A DNA stretch of 64,000 bases from Nemertoderma westbladi (taxonomy: Eukaryota > Xenacoelomorpha > Nemertodermatida > Nemertodermatidae): contig JAUCBJ010007768.1 of the NCBI GenBank assembly GCA_032718475.1, positions 29,104-93,103 on the forward strand. Direction: 5' to 3'. The notes below the pieces were generated by a model. It saw nothing but the letters and a program-made list of their open reading frames with translations, did no database searches and was not told where the DNA came from. Each line of letters starts with the position of its first letter. The first letter of the stretch is position 1. The translations under genes were made by a program, and so were the position numbers. Of this stretch, positions 39,318-49,700 are shown in pieces.

Positions 39318-42300
39318 ATGCAGATGATGAGTCGATCTACTCCCAAGCGCCAAAGATACACATCATCGGAGGAAGGCGAGACCACCGATCCTGAAGGCGG
39401 AGGAAATAGATCTCGTCTAAGCAGGCGTAGAAAAACATCTCACCGTCATAAACTGCCTGATTTGCCCCCAGCTGTTAAAAGACAGCTAACTAGCACAGAT
39501 TTAGGTAGTGCAGAACCCATAGAACAATTTATCCAGGTCAAAAGACTCCCTACTATAGTCGATGAACCTGAAATAATTAGGCCTGTAGTTCCCAAAGTCA
39601 CTTCTGTGCTAGAGACCCCTACACTTCCAGAGCTTAACTCTAAATTCCCTTTACATAGCACTACACTGCCTGTACCCGGTGGAACAGTCCATGCAAATAC
39701 CCCTGTCCAGATAGCAGAGAGAGAAATCAATAATTTGTCTCCCGTCGTCCCGCGTCAGCCCGCTACTATGTTGGCGACTCCCGCTTCGGCGGTTGAGTGG
39801 GTGGAAGAGGGACGGCGGGGGATGAATCTCCTGCTGGGACAGATGCAGGAGACTGTCCACCAACTTAAGGGAACAGTGAGGGAAGGTAGAGCAGAGTTGC
39901 AAGAAGTGCAGCAAAGTATCGCGCTAGAACGCGACAAATTAGTCAATATACAAAAAGGCATACCAATACCTCCTGTAACATTGTGTCAACCTGTTAGGTC
40001 TGAAGTACTACATGCGCAAGGTGTGGAGCCTACACGCATCTATACTGCTAGTGAAGTTGAAACTCCTATAGCAAACCCTATTAAGGGTGATTATAAACCT
40101 GTTATTAATGATATTCCCTATAGACCTGATAATGATCCGAGAAATTTATATACCGATAATTCGATATTAAATAACACGATGGTCCAAGAAAGCTTTACGC
40201 GTCAGATGGCTAGAACAGAAGCCCGCCAAGCGGTCAAAGTGGGAGAGATCGTCAAATTCAATGGAGATGAGATGAAATGGTTACCTTTCAACGAATATTA
40301 CAAAGATAGCATACAGAACTCTGTACTATCTAACGGAGAGAAACTTAGATTCCTCATCAAGTGCTTGGAAGGACCTCCCAAGTTAATGGCGTTAAAGTTT
40401 ATTGGACATCCAGATGGATTAAGACAAGTTTGGGATACACTAAACATCAGGTATGGTAACAAGGATAACATAGCTAAGTATTTGTATGCAAAATTAGTAG
40501 CCCCCCGACACTTCCTTAGTAGCGGGATTATAGAGTTTTCCGATGAAATTCAAGAGATCTGTAGACAACTGGACTGGTTAGGTAAGTCGCATGAATATCA
40601 GAGTTCCATGGTTATTGGAGCCGTAGTCTCTACTTTACCAAAGGGTGGAGTATGTACACGCTGGGACAAGAAAGTGTTGTACATGAATGAACAACAACGA
40701 CGAAGTCCTACCATGGCTGATCTCATGTCTTTCTTAGATAGTGAAGTAAAATTACAACTCATAAGGCAGGCCAGAGAGAAAACATCGGAAAATAAGGTAA
40801 GTGAGAAACCCGATTCTAGGAGAAGGATAATACCAGTGTGTTATACTGACGACGGCGAAAGCCAAGCTTCTCAAGAAGAGGACAGCGGGAAAGACACAGC
40901 AAAATCTTACTATGACAACAAGACCTATAAAGACGTAAGTAAATACAAGTCTCGAACCAGTGACAGGAGAGAACAGGTAACAACAACTCCTCCTACGTCT
41001 CCTAAGATAATTCACGGAAGAAAGCCCGAAGAAAGAACGAGAGTGCATAACGTTAACCAAGTTAAGGTGAGTAACATCAAACCAAAATGTGCGCTGTGCG
41101 ACGGGCCTCACCGTTTGAGTGCGTGTGCTGAATTTCTAAAGAAATCCCCTGTAGACAGACGTACAGTCCTGTGGAATAAGCGGTTATGCTATAATTGCCT
41201 CAGATCAGGACACCAACGGCGAACCTGTTACTCCGACGCAAAGTGTGCAAAGTGTGGCGCGAAACATCACATTTTGTTACACAGTGAGTTCGAACGAGAC
41301 AACCCGAGTCAGGTAAGTGAGCCCGAATTACATGTCCAATTCAGTGATGTGAACGACACTGACCAAGGTTCTGAGTGGGAAGGATTCTATACAGACGAAT
41401 TCTCCGATGCCAACGAATCCTGTTATCTAATAAATACCACAGTGTATCGAGCACTTACGGATGAAAAGGACACTGACGAGTTTACTCCAACTCCTTTTGA
41501 CAAACAACCATCTTGGAAAGTTCCAACTTCCAACATAGGAATAAGAGAATTTCCTGTAGTGCAAGTTCGAGTTCATGGTCCCAACAAGAGTTACATAGTG
41601 AACGCCCTACTTGACTCCGGCAGCACAGGAACATTCATCGATCAAGAACTAGCCGAAGATATCTTTGCTGGACAACCCAAGTTCCGGACTAAATTGAATA
41701 TGTCAGGAATTATGCAGGTTTGGAAATCTACCCTAACGGCAGATTACTATGTAGGTGTGTTGTCCACCCCCCAGGATAAGTTAGGAACACAAGGTATAAG
41801 GTCAGTAAAAATGGTGGCTATAAAGAACTTTGCTACTACTCAAGCAGAACCTTATAACTGGGACGAGGACGAGTGCATCCAACATCTTGAGATACCTCGA
41901 TTCCAAACCGATTATCCTGGAGTGCAAATACTCATCGGCCAAAACGCGCATGAGGCGCTCGAGCCATTAGAGAAACGGCCTGCTCAACCACAGCCACTAC
42001 AAACCTATGCGGTAAGAACTAGAGTAGGTTGGTACTTCACTGGCCCTTCCCGTAGAACTCTCAAAGAGAGATTACCTCAACAACAGGTATACCAAGTAAA
42101 GGGGGAAGTGGAGAGCAGTGATGTGGACGACCCAACTGAGGGAACACCATACTCCTCAGATAATGACGATATTAACTCCAATGTAGATCAATGGAGACAT
42201 TGCCTTGGGACGATTAATCCAGCCGACATCGCTTCCAGAGGAGCAACTCCTCAAGAACTGATAGATACTCCAGGCTGGTTAGGTGGACCCGACTCCCTAA

Positions 42301-42515
42301 GTAAAGAAGAAGATGAATGGCCTCCCCACCTTAACCCGGCTGAGATTAGACAGGCCAAGGGAGCGGAGAAAGTAACACGACAACCCAATCACCCAGCTGG
42401 TCGTTTATGTTTACTGGAAAGAGACCAAAAACTGTCCGGAAACTATGGAAGGCAAGATACTCTTCCTACGACCACTTCCCTAATTCGACAAAGATCTAGG
42501 GACTCCATAACGTAA
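39318..42515 (+). CDS. BEL gag-protease with collapsed pol
   Basis: 1065 codons. A basic N-terminus is followed by a coiled coil at about residues 165-210 and a DUF1759-type gag domain at about 310-470 (FNGDEMKWLPF, LLKFLI-like RFLIKCLEG, AKYLYAKLVAP). Two zinc-knuckle regions lie at about 590-655 (CALCDGPH-C; CYNCLRSGHQRRTC; CAKCGAKHHIL). A DUF1758 aspartic protease follows with LLDSGSTGTFID at about 764 and VQILIGQNA downstream. After about residue 925 the protein jumps to WRHCLGTINPADIASRG, the end of the BEL RT/RNase H (peptidase A17) region. It then runs to a short Pro-Ala-Gly-Arg-Leu-Cys-Leu-Leu-Glu segment resembling the extreme C-terminus of BEL integrase. Reverse transcriptase, RNase H core and integrase are absent, yet the frame is open throughout. 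Confidence 0.9.
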   Translation: MQMMSRSTPKRQRYTSSEEGETTDPEGGGNRSRLSRRRKTSHRHKLPDLPPAVKRQLTSTDLGSAEPIEQFIQVKRLPTIVDEPEIIRPVVPKVTSVLETPTLPELNSKFPLHSTTLPVPGGTVHANTPVQIAEREINNLSPVVPRQPATMLATPASAVEWVEEGRRGMNLLLGQMQETVHQLKGTVREGRAELQEVQQSIALERDKLVNIQKGIPIPPVTLCQPVRSEVLHAQGVEPTRIYTASEVETPIANPIKGDYKPVINDIPYRPDNDPRNLYTDNSILNNTMVQESFTRQMARTEARQAVKVGEIVKFNGDEMKWLPFNEYYKDSIQNSVLSNGEKLRFLIKCLEGPPKLMALKFIGHPDGLRQVWDTLNIRYGNKDNIAKYLYAKLVAPRHFLSSGIIEFSDEIQEICRQLDWLGKSHEYQSSMVIGAVVSTLPKGGVCTRWDKKVLYMNEQQRRSPTMADLMSFLDSEVKLQLIRQAREKTSENKVSEKPDSRRRIIPVCYTDDGESQASQEEDSGKDTAKSYYDNKTYKDVSKYKSRTSDRREQVTTTPPTSPKIIHGRKPEERTRVHNVNQVKVSNIKPKCALCDGPHRLSACAEFLKKSPVDRRTVLWNKRLCYNCLRSGHQRRTCYSDAKCAKCGAKHHILLHSEFERDNPSQVSEPELHVQFSDVNDTDQGSEWEGFYTDEFSDANESCYLINTTVYRALTDEKDTDEFTPTPFDKQPSWKVPTSNIGIREFPVVQVRVHGPNKSYIVNALLDSGSTGTFIDQELAEDIFAGQPKFRTKLNMSGIMQVWKSTLTADYYVGVLSTPQDKLGTQGIRSVKMVAIKNFATTQAEPYNWDEDECIQHLEIPRFQTDYPGVQILIGQNAHEALEPLEKRPAQPQPLQTYAVRTRVGWYFTGPSRRTLKERLPQQQVYQVKGEVESSDVDDPTEGTPYSSDNDDINSNVDQWRHCLGTINPADIASRGATPQELIDTPGWLGGPDSLSKEEDEWPPHLNPAEIRQAKGAEKVTRQPNHPAGRLCLLERDQKLSGNYGRQDTLPTTTSLIRQRSRDSIT

Positions 42516-44111
42516 TTATATATGGAGTGGGTGTATGTCTATATTATTTTATCTGTTTTTATTACATTTTTATATGTAAATGTTATTATGTACGTTATTA
42601 TAATCGTTTTTATTTAATTTTATTTAGTAAAATGTTATTTTAGAATATTTAGTAAATTAGTGCAATATATTAGTGTTTATTACGTATTTAATTACTTATA
42701 ATATATTTAGTGCGACGGCAAGAAGTAATTATTTTCTCTTTCCTTACTGTCCGTATTATATTATAAATGCGAGACTATAGTAAGATGACATGTCAGTACT
42801 TCTTAAAGTACAATAAAGCCACTACTATATTTAAGTATTATTGGTAGGCAGAGTATTAGGAATGCAAAGTTCAGATCCTCGTGTCTCGGCTAAACCAAGC
42901 TCTGGGTAGACCTTGGAAACGACTTGCCTCTTCACACTGACATTGCTTCGTGCGATATTGCTCTTCTACCTTATAACAAATAATACATATAGTAGCGTGA
43001 TGTCCCTCTAACAGTAGCGTAAATCGCAAATAAATCTGTTAAACTTTTTGACCATCTGTAATTCTAGTCGATTAAGATATCGTGGCACCCACCGATATAC
43101 TTGAAAGACAAATTCTAGAATCAGTGGTTAACGTCCCCAGACAAGTTCTGGAATAAATCGGTGCCCATCCTAAATATTAATTTAATATTTATTAAAATCT
43201 GTAAAATCCCGATCCTTTAAAATTTCTAGTCAATTAAGATATCGCAGTATTTATTAGAATTAAGGATCCTAAGTTCCCAGATATGCTCTGGAATAAAATT
43301 TATGTCAATTTAATATCAAATAATAAAATTCACGGGAATAAATTTAAATTCATATTCAAATGAATTTCATAAATTGTCATTTTGTACAATTTATAACATT
43401 CCCAAAATTCCAGTAATTAATAGATCATGGGAGCGGAGATTCATATTGAGTGTACTAGAGTGTGAGAATCTCCAACATATAGTCAATAGCCGATAAAATT
43501 TATAAAATCATGCATAAAGAAGATATTGACAATTAAAGAATTACTATTAAATAACATCCCAGATCTGTATGCATGAGGATTGCCCTAATTCTACCGCTAG
43601 TTTTCCATAATGTCACCATGGCAACACCCACGCTAGAATTAGAAGCAAGTTAAAGGAACAATAAAAAGCTTGCCCCATTGCGTAGCATAAGAGTATACAT
43701 AGCGCACTATTAGTATCCAAGGATACATAGTAATAACGTGACATTCTGGAAGACATTGACTAACGGACAAATGGCATGCATGTGTGCAGTAAGTAATGAT
43801 TGTATGGAATTTGTGCGTTTATAGGTGAATGTTACTACTAAAGTGTGTTTACAGTAGCTAATCGCAATTGTAAAATAGCCCTAACTCTACCGAGATAACC
43901 TCAAGTGGATTCAAGCCTTTGGGACGGACAGTGGTGGGACTTGTGCCGGTTATCGTTGTCGTGCTGTTGCTACATGTTGGCGTAAACACTGCGACAGCGG
44001 TACATCGGCGCTGAGAAACCCACTGTCCGGGGGCAAAAGCCTAGTAAGCAGCGACGCCCGCTTGCCTAAAATATTAACTCATATTGATATTGATAAACTC
44101 AGATAGCAGAT
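42516..44111 (+). other. Non-coding internal region of BEL element
   Basis: AT-rich sequence without a long ORF. A block around 43060-43170 (CTAGTCGATTAAGATATCG, CAAGTTCTGGAATAAA) is repeated in diverged form at 43220-43310. A GC-richer segment at 43920-44080 precedes the 3' ORF and may be old coding sequence. Confidence 0.6.
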
Positions 44112-45399
44112 ATGACGGAATTGATAGAAGATGACCTTGGTATTAGAGAGCGATATACTCTACCTTTACAAGCGTTTGTGGATAGCTTGATACGCGGTGA
44201 AGCCGATCCGACTATTACGGAGGACGATGGTCGTTATATCGAACCGCCGATGTCCCAAGAGCAACTTACGCGTGAATTGGACTATCGAAAATTAACTGCT
44301 CGCTATACGCATCGTAATGGTACGTATATGGACTTCTTAACTACCGGCCATCCTATCGATTTACATGATACGGACGATGTAGACACCGAAAGGGAAATGG
44401 TTCTATTTAAATATCATACCCAGCGGCGTCGTAACGATAAACCGAGAATAGATCACGAAAATTCTATTCGTAACAGACTGGGAAGACGAACCAATATGTC
44501 TAGAATCTGAGGAGATTCAGCCTATCGCGCTCGGAACAGCGACAACGATTACATCCTAGAATGGTATCAAGGTCCACAGTGTCTCACTGCGTACGATTAT
44601 CGCCATGCCAACTATGTTTCTCGGCAACGTTGTCGGTTATGCGCATCGAGAGACCATGTTACGCCCATGGACACAAACGTCCGCTGTTCCTATTTCCACG
44701 AACAACCGGCGATGGAAATTTATTGAGCGTATTGCAGATTTAATAATTTGCATATTTTTGCGGTTTGCCCTCAATTTATGACTCAATGTCACCACTGTCC
44801 ACTAAAGGGACACGCCAGTTTCGATTGCCCTTTTAATCGCGATTTGGAAAGCGTAGATGAAATGATCACACTACGTTACATTAGAGCTTGGGAAGCGAAC
44901 GCTGATTTACATCGTGATTCGCGCCATCGCTATTATCCTGGACGCGCTTACGAAGGAATTTATGCGTTCCATCCTTATCTATTCGCTTCTGTCGAACAGA
45001 AATCACGCATATCGAGTTACAGGAAGTATATCGACGGCCTTACGAGTACCGAGCCCGCGAACGCGAGTTGGAAAGAACCATTAAACCAAGGAAGTTTCTA
45101 ACTGCCTATGGTCCACCCACGGCCCTCATTCAGACCACTCGTAAAGGACCCGTAAGAGCGGCTGTCTTGAAACGAGCTCTCAAAGCCGTTAGACCCTCTC
45201 CCCCGACGTTGATGTCAATCAACTCGGCACTTCGACTGGCGGATACACCGACCATAATCCTATACCCTCTGATGCAATCATGTTGCACCCTTCACCCAGG
45301 AGTTATAGCCCTCCTTGTAAAGTGGCTCGCCCCAAAGAGAAAAAGACTCTGGCTAGCTTTAAAAAACTGCGTAAACGCCGTCCGCGCATGAAAGACTAA
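44112..45399 (+). pseudogene. BEL 3' accessory ORF with CCHC-like clusters, broken
   Basis: A frame starting at the ATG at 44112 continues to 45101, interrupted only by TGA at 44508-44510 and TGA at 44724-44726. Protein-like sequence then continues in a second frame (about 44990-45200, helical and charged) and a third (to the TAA at 45397-45399, ending in a very basic tail). Three Cys/His clusters are visible in the first frame. One has Cys codons at 44631 and 44640, His at 44655 and Cys at 44685. In the second, the TGA at 44724 takes the place of the first Cys, followed by Cys 44733, His 44751 and Cys 44766. The third has Cys 44787, Cys 44796, His 44811 and Cys 44826 (CX2CX4HX4C). The last two clusters in tandem recall paired CCHC fingers such as those of Nanos proteins, but with shorter spacing. 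I know no BEL family with this ORF; RNA binding is inference. Confidence 0.6.
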
Positions 45400-45465
45400 C
45401 TGTTTAGAGTATTTTTATATTTTAGAAACTGTGATTTTGTATATTTTATAGACTTAAATCCCATT

Positions 45466-45477
45466 TTCTGGGAGCGG
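45466..45477 (+). promoter_or_regulatory. Polypurine-tract candidate
   Basis: A short purine-rich stretch (GGGAGCGG) ends directly at the 3' LTR. It is the expected site of plus-strand priming. Confidence 0.45.
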
Positions 45478-46710
45478 TGTAAAAGCTTCTGTGGGATATA
45501 ACTGGCCCCTTTTTGCTTCGCAATCCAGTTTCCCCCAGGCGCTGGAATACTCTAAAAAGGTTCTCTAACTGTATATATATTCCCCTCGCCCGCAAGGTAC
45601 CGTTACAGGTGTTTTAACGGACATAAAAGTCATTCTGCTATATACGTGTTTTGGCGGACATGGTAAGGCAAAAAACCTGTAATGCACCAACTACCTTTCA
45701 CAGCTTAGCCGTGATGATTCATATTACGACATCTAACAGCTGGTTGCTGACATGGAAACAGCCATTGGATGCATGGTTCTTTGTTTGGCTTGAGCCAATC
45801 AGAGCGATTTTTCCTGTCGACGTGTAGCTTTTCAGCCGATCATAAGGAGAGTGTTCAGTCTTACTGCCTTACTTGATACTTTGTTGTTATTGCTGTCTAA
45901 GCCAGAAACACCGGCTTTTTGGGAAGAACTCTAGTAAACTGCTTAGATTATAGAAAGTATAACTGTTACCGGCGGTGTTACCTCACTTAATTTAACTGCA
46001 CTAATCATATTGTTTGTACTGCTATTTACCGTCAGTTATTAATTGTATCTATTTGTTGATGGAAATATTGCTCTTTGGAGAATACGGATAAATCACCCAA
46101 AATTCCCAATTTTCTTGATACACTACAGGTTAGAGAGGCGGGCTATATATAACAATTGCGATTTATATCAATGTGGTGTGTATTGAATCTAATGTTATTT
46201 AGTAGACACTACCTGAGTCAATTGCTGTTCTCTTTATGTGTGATCAAATATACTGACGGTCGGCAGAATAGTGTGCATGATTGTGAGTGTGATGTGACTG
46301 GTAACAAAGCATTTCCTAAAGAATGCGACTTATACTTTAATCATAAGCCTTATCGTTGCGTTTAGTATAAGTCCTAGCTCTGTTTAAATAGATAGAGCGC
46401 CACGTCCTAAAGGAACTGTTAATATTTCCCGAAAGTTAATAATATCTGTCAGAAATTACATATTAGCGATCAATCGAATAATACAGTAGGCTTACACTGC
46501 AACCTTACACTGCAATAATAAAATCTAAGCATCCGAATTCAGCCTCCCGGGTGTAGATCCATCGGGTGAATGATCGCGCATGGGCTGGCTTCGGCTAATG
46601 TTTTGTTTATTAGCATAAAATATTGTCGTATGCTAAAGGTGTGTTAATTAACTAAAAGACATATAAATTTTGGCAGGTTAAACTGCTAAAGGTCTTCAAA
46701 AGCGCGAACA
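45478..46710 (+). repeat. 3' LTR
   Basis: Same length as the 5' LTR and nearly identical. It repeats the TATA box (46144-46152), the small ORF (46171-46365) and the AATAAA (46517-46522). It is followed directly by CACTC and the satellite. Confidence 0.96.
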
Positions 46711-49700
46711 CACTCAGTACTGTAATAATATGCAGCTATCACTCAGTACTGTAATAATGTGCAGCTATCACTCAGTACTGTAATAATGTGCAGCTATCAC
46801 TCAGTACTGTAATAATGTGCAGCTATCACTCAGTACTGTAATAATGTGCAGCTATCACTCAGTACTGTAATAATGTGCAGCTACCACTCAGTACTGTAAT
46901 AATGTGCAGCTATCACTCAGTACTGTAATAATGTGCAGCTATCACTCAGTACTGTAATAATGTGCAGCTATCACTCAGTACTGTAATAATGTGCAGCTAT
47001 CACTCAGTACTGTAATAATGTGCAGCTATCACTCAGTACTGTAATAATGTGCAGCTATCACTCAGTACTGTAATAATGTGCAGCTATCACTCAGTACTGT
47101 AATAATGTGCAGCTATCACTCAGTACTGTAATAATGTGCAGCTATCACTCAGTACTGTAATAATGTGCAGCTATCACTCAGTACTGTAATAATGTGCAGC
47201 TATCACTCAGTACTGTAATAATGTGCAGCTATCACTCAGTACTGTAATAATGTGCAGCTATCACTCAGTACTGTAATAATGTGCAGCTATCACTCAGTAC
47301 TGTAATAATGTGCAGCTATCACTCAGTACTGTAATAATGTGCAGCTATCACTCAGTACTGTAATAATGTGCAGCTATCACTCAGTACTGTAATAATGTGC
47401 AGCTATCACTCAGTACTGTAATAATGTGCAGCTATCACTCAGTACTGTAATAATGTGCAGCTATCACTCAGTACTGTAATAATGTGCAGCTATCACTCAG
47501 TACTGTAATAATGTGCAGCTATCACTCAGTACTGTAATAATGTGCAGCTATCACTCAGTACTGTAATAATGTGCAGCTATCACTCAGTACTGTAATAATG
47601 TGCAGCTATCACTCAGTACTGTAATAATGTGCAGCTATCACTCAGTACTGTAATAATGTGCAGCTATCACTCAGTACTGTAATAATGTGCAGCTATCACT
47701 CAGTACTGTAATAATGTGCAGCTATCACTCAGTACTGTAATAATGTGCAGCTATCACTCAGTACTGTAATAATGTGCAGCTATCACTCAGTACTGTAATA
47801 ATGTGCAGCTATCACTCAGTACTGTAATAATGTGCAGCTATCACTCAGTACTGTAATAATGTGCAGCTATCACTCAGTACTGTAATAATGTGCAGCTATC
47901 ACTCAGTACTGTAATAATGTGCAGCTATCACTCAGTACTGTAATAATGTGCAGCTATCACTCAGTACTGTAATAATGTGCAGCTATCACTCAGTACTGTA
48001 ATAATGTGCAGCTATCACTCAGTACTGTAATAATGTGCAGCTATCACTCAGTACTGTAATAATGTGCAGCTATCACTCAGTACTGTAATAATGTGCAGCT
48101 ATCACTCAGTACTGTAATAATGTGCAGCTATCACTCAGTACTGTAATAATGTGCAGCTATCACTCAGTACTGTAATAATGTGCAGCTATCACTCAGTACT
48201 GTAATAATGTGCAGCTATCACTCAGTACTGTAATAATGTGCAGCTATCACTCAGTACTGTAATAATGTGCAGCTATCACTCAGTACTGTAATAATGTGCA
48301 GCTATCACTCAGTACTGTAATAATGTGCAGCTATCACTCAGTACTGTAATAATGTGCAGCTATCACTCAGTACTGTAATAATGTGCAGCTATCACTCAGT
48401 ACTGTAATAATGTGCAGCTATCACTCAGTACTGTAATAATGTGCAGCTATCACTCAGTACTGTAATAATGTGCAGCTATCACTCAGTACTGTAATAATGT
48501 GCAGCTATCACTCAGTACTGTAATAATGTGCAGCTATCACTCAGTACTGTAATAATGTGCAGCTATCACTCAGTACTGTAATAATGTGCAGCTATCACTC
48601 AGTACTGTAATAATGTGCAGCTATCACTCAGTACTGTAATAATGTGCAGCTATCACTCAGTACTGTAATAATGTGCAGCTATCACTCAGTACTGTAATAA
48701 TGTGCAGCTATCACTCAGTACTGTAATAATGTGCAGCTATCACTCAGTACTGTAATAATGTGCAGCTATCACTCAGTACTGTAATAATGTGCAGCTATCA
48801 CTCAGTACTGTAATAATGTGCAGCTATCACTCAGTACTGTAATAATGTGCAGCTATCACTCAGTACTGTAATAATGTGCAGCTATCACTCAGTACTGTAA
48901 TAATGTGCAGCTATCACTCAGTACTGTAATAATGTGCAGCTATCACTCAGTACTGTAATAATGTGCAGCTATCACTCAGTACTGTAATAATGTGCAGCTA
49001 TCACTCAGTACTGTAATAATGTGCAGCTATCACTCAGTACTGTAATAATGTGCAGCTATCACTCAGTACTGTAATAATGTGCAGCTATCACTCAGTACTG
49101 TAATAATGTGCAGCTATCACTCAGTACTGTAATAATGTGCAGCTATCACTCAGTACTGTAATAATGTGCAGCTATCACTCAGTACTGTAATAATGTGCAG
49201 CTATCACTCAGTACTGTAATAATGTGCAGCTATCACTCAGTACTGTAATAATGTGCAGCTATCACTCAGTACTGTAATAATGTGCAGCTATCACTCAGTA
49301 CTGTAATAATGTGCAGCTATCACTCAGTACTGTAATAATGTGCAGCTATCACTCAGTACTGTAATAATGTGCAGCTATCACTCAGTACTGTAATAATGTG
49401 CAGCTATCACTCAGTACTGTAATAATGTGCAGCTATCACTCAGTACTGTAATAATGTGCAGCTATCACTCAGTACTGTAATAATGTGCAGCTATCACTCA
49501 GTACTGTAATAATGTGCAGCTATCACTCAGTACTGTAATAATGTGCAGCTATCACTCAGTACTGTAATAATGTGCAGCTATCACTCAGTACTGTAATAAT
49601 GTGCAGCTATCACTCAGTACTGTAATAATGTGCAGCTATCACTCAGTACTGTAATAATGTGCAGCTATCACTCAGTACTGTAATAATGTGCAGCTATCAC

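Larger units (their letters stand above)
34880..46710 (+). mobile_element. BEL/Pao-type LTR retrotransposon, non-autonomous
   Basis: Two 1233-bp LTRs (34880-36112 and 45478-46710) begin TGTAAAAGC and end GCGAACA. They are flanked by the 5-bp duplication CACTC (34875-34879 and 46711-46715). By eye they differ at about three positions, so insertion is recent. Inside are a 2.2-kb leader, gag ORF1, a gag-protease ORF with collapsed pol, 1.6 kb of non-coding sequence and a Cys/His-rich 3' ORF. Reverse transcriptase and RNase H are missing and integrase is at most a short remnant, so recent movement must have used enzymes from another element. A conventional primer-binding site starting TGG is not visible just after 36112. 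Confidence 0.95.

Noticed and set aside
44508-44726. Selenoprotein with two TGA-encoded residues
   Set aside because: One TGA sits at a Cys position, but no SECIS-like hairpin was evident by eye, and further frame changes downstream favour decay. It is kept only as an alternative in the finding.
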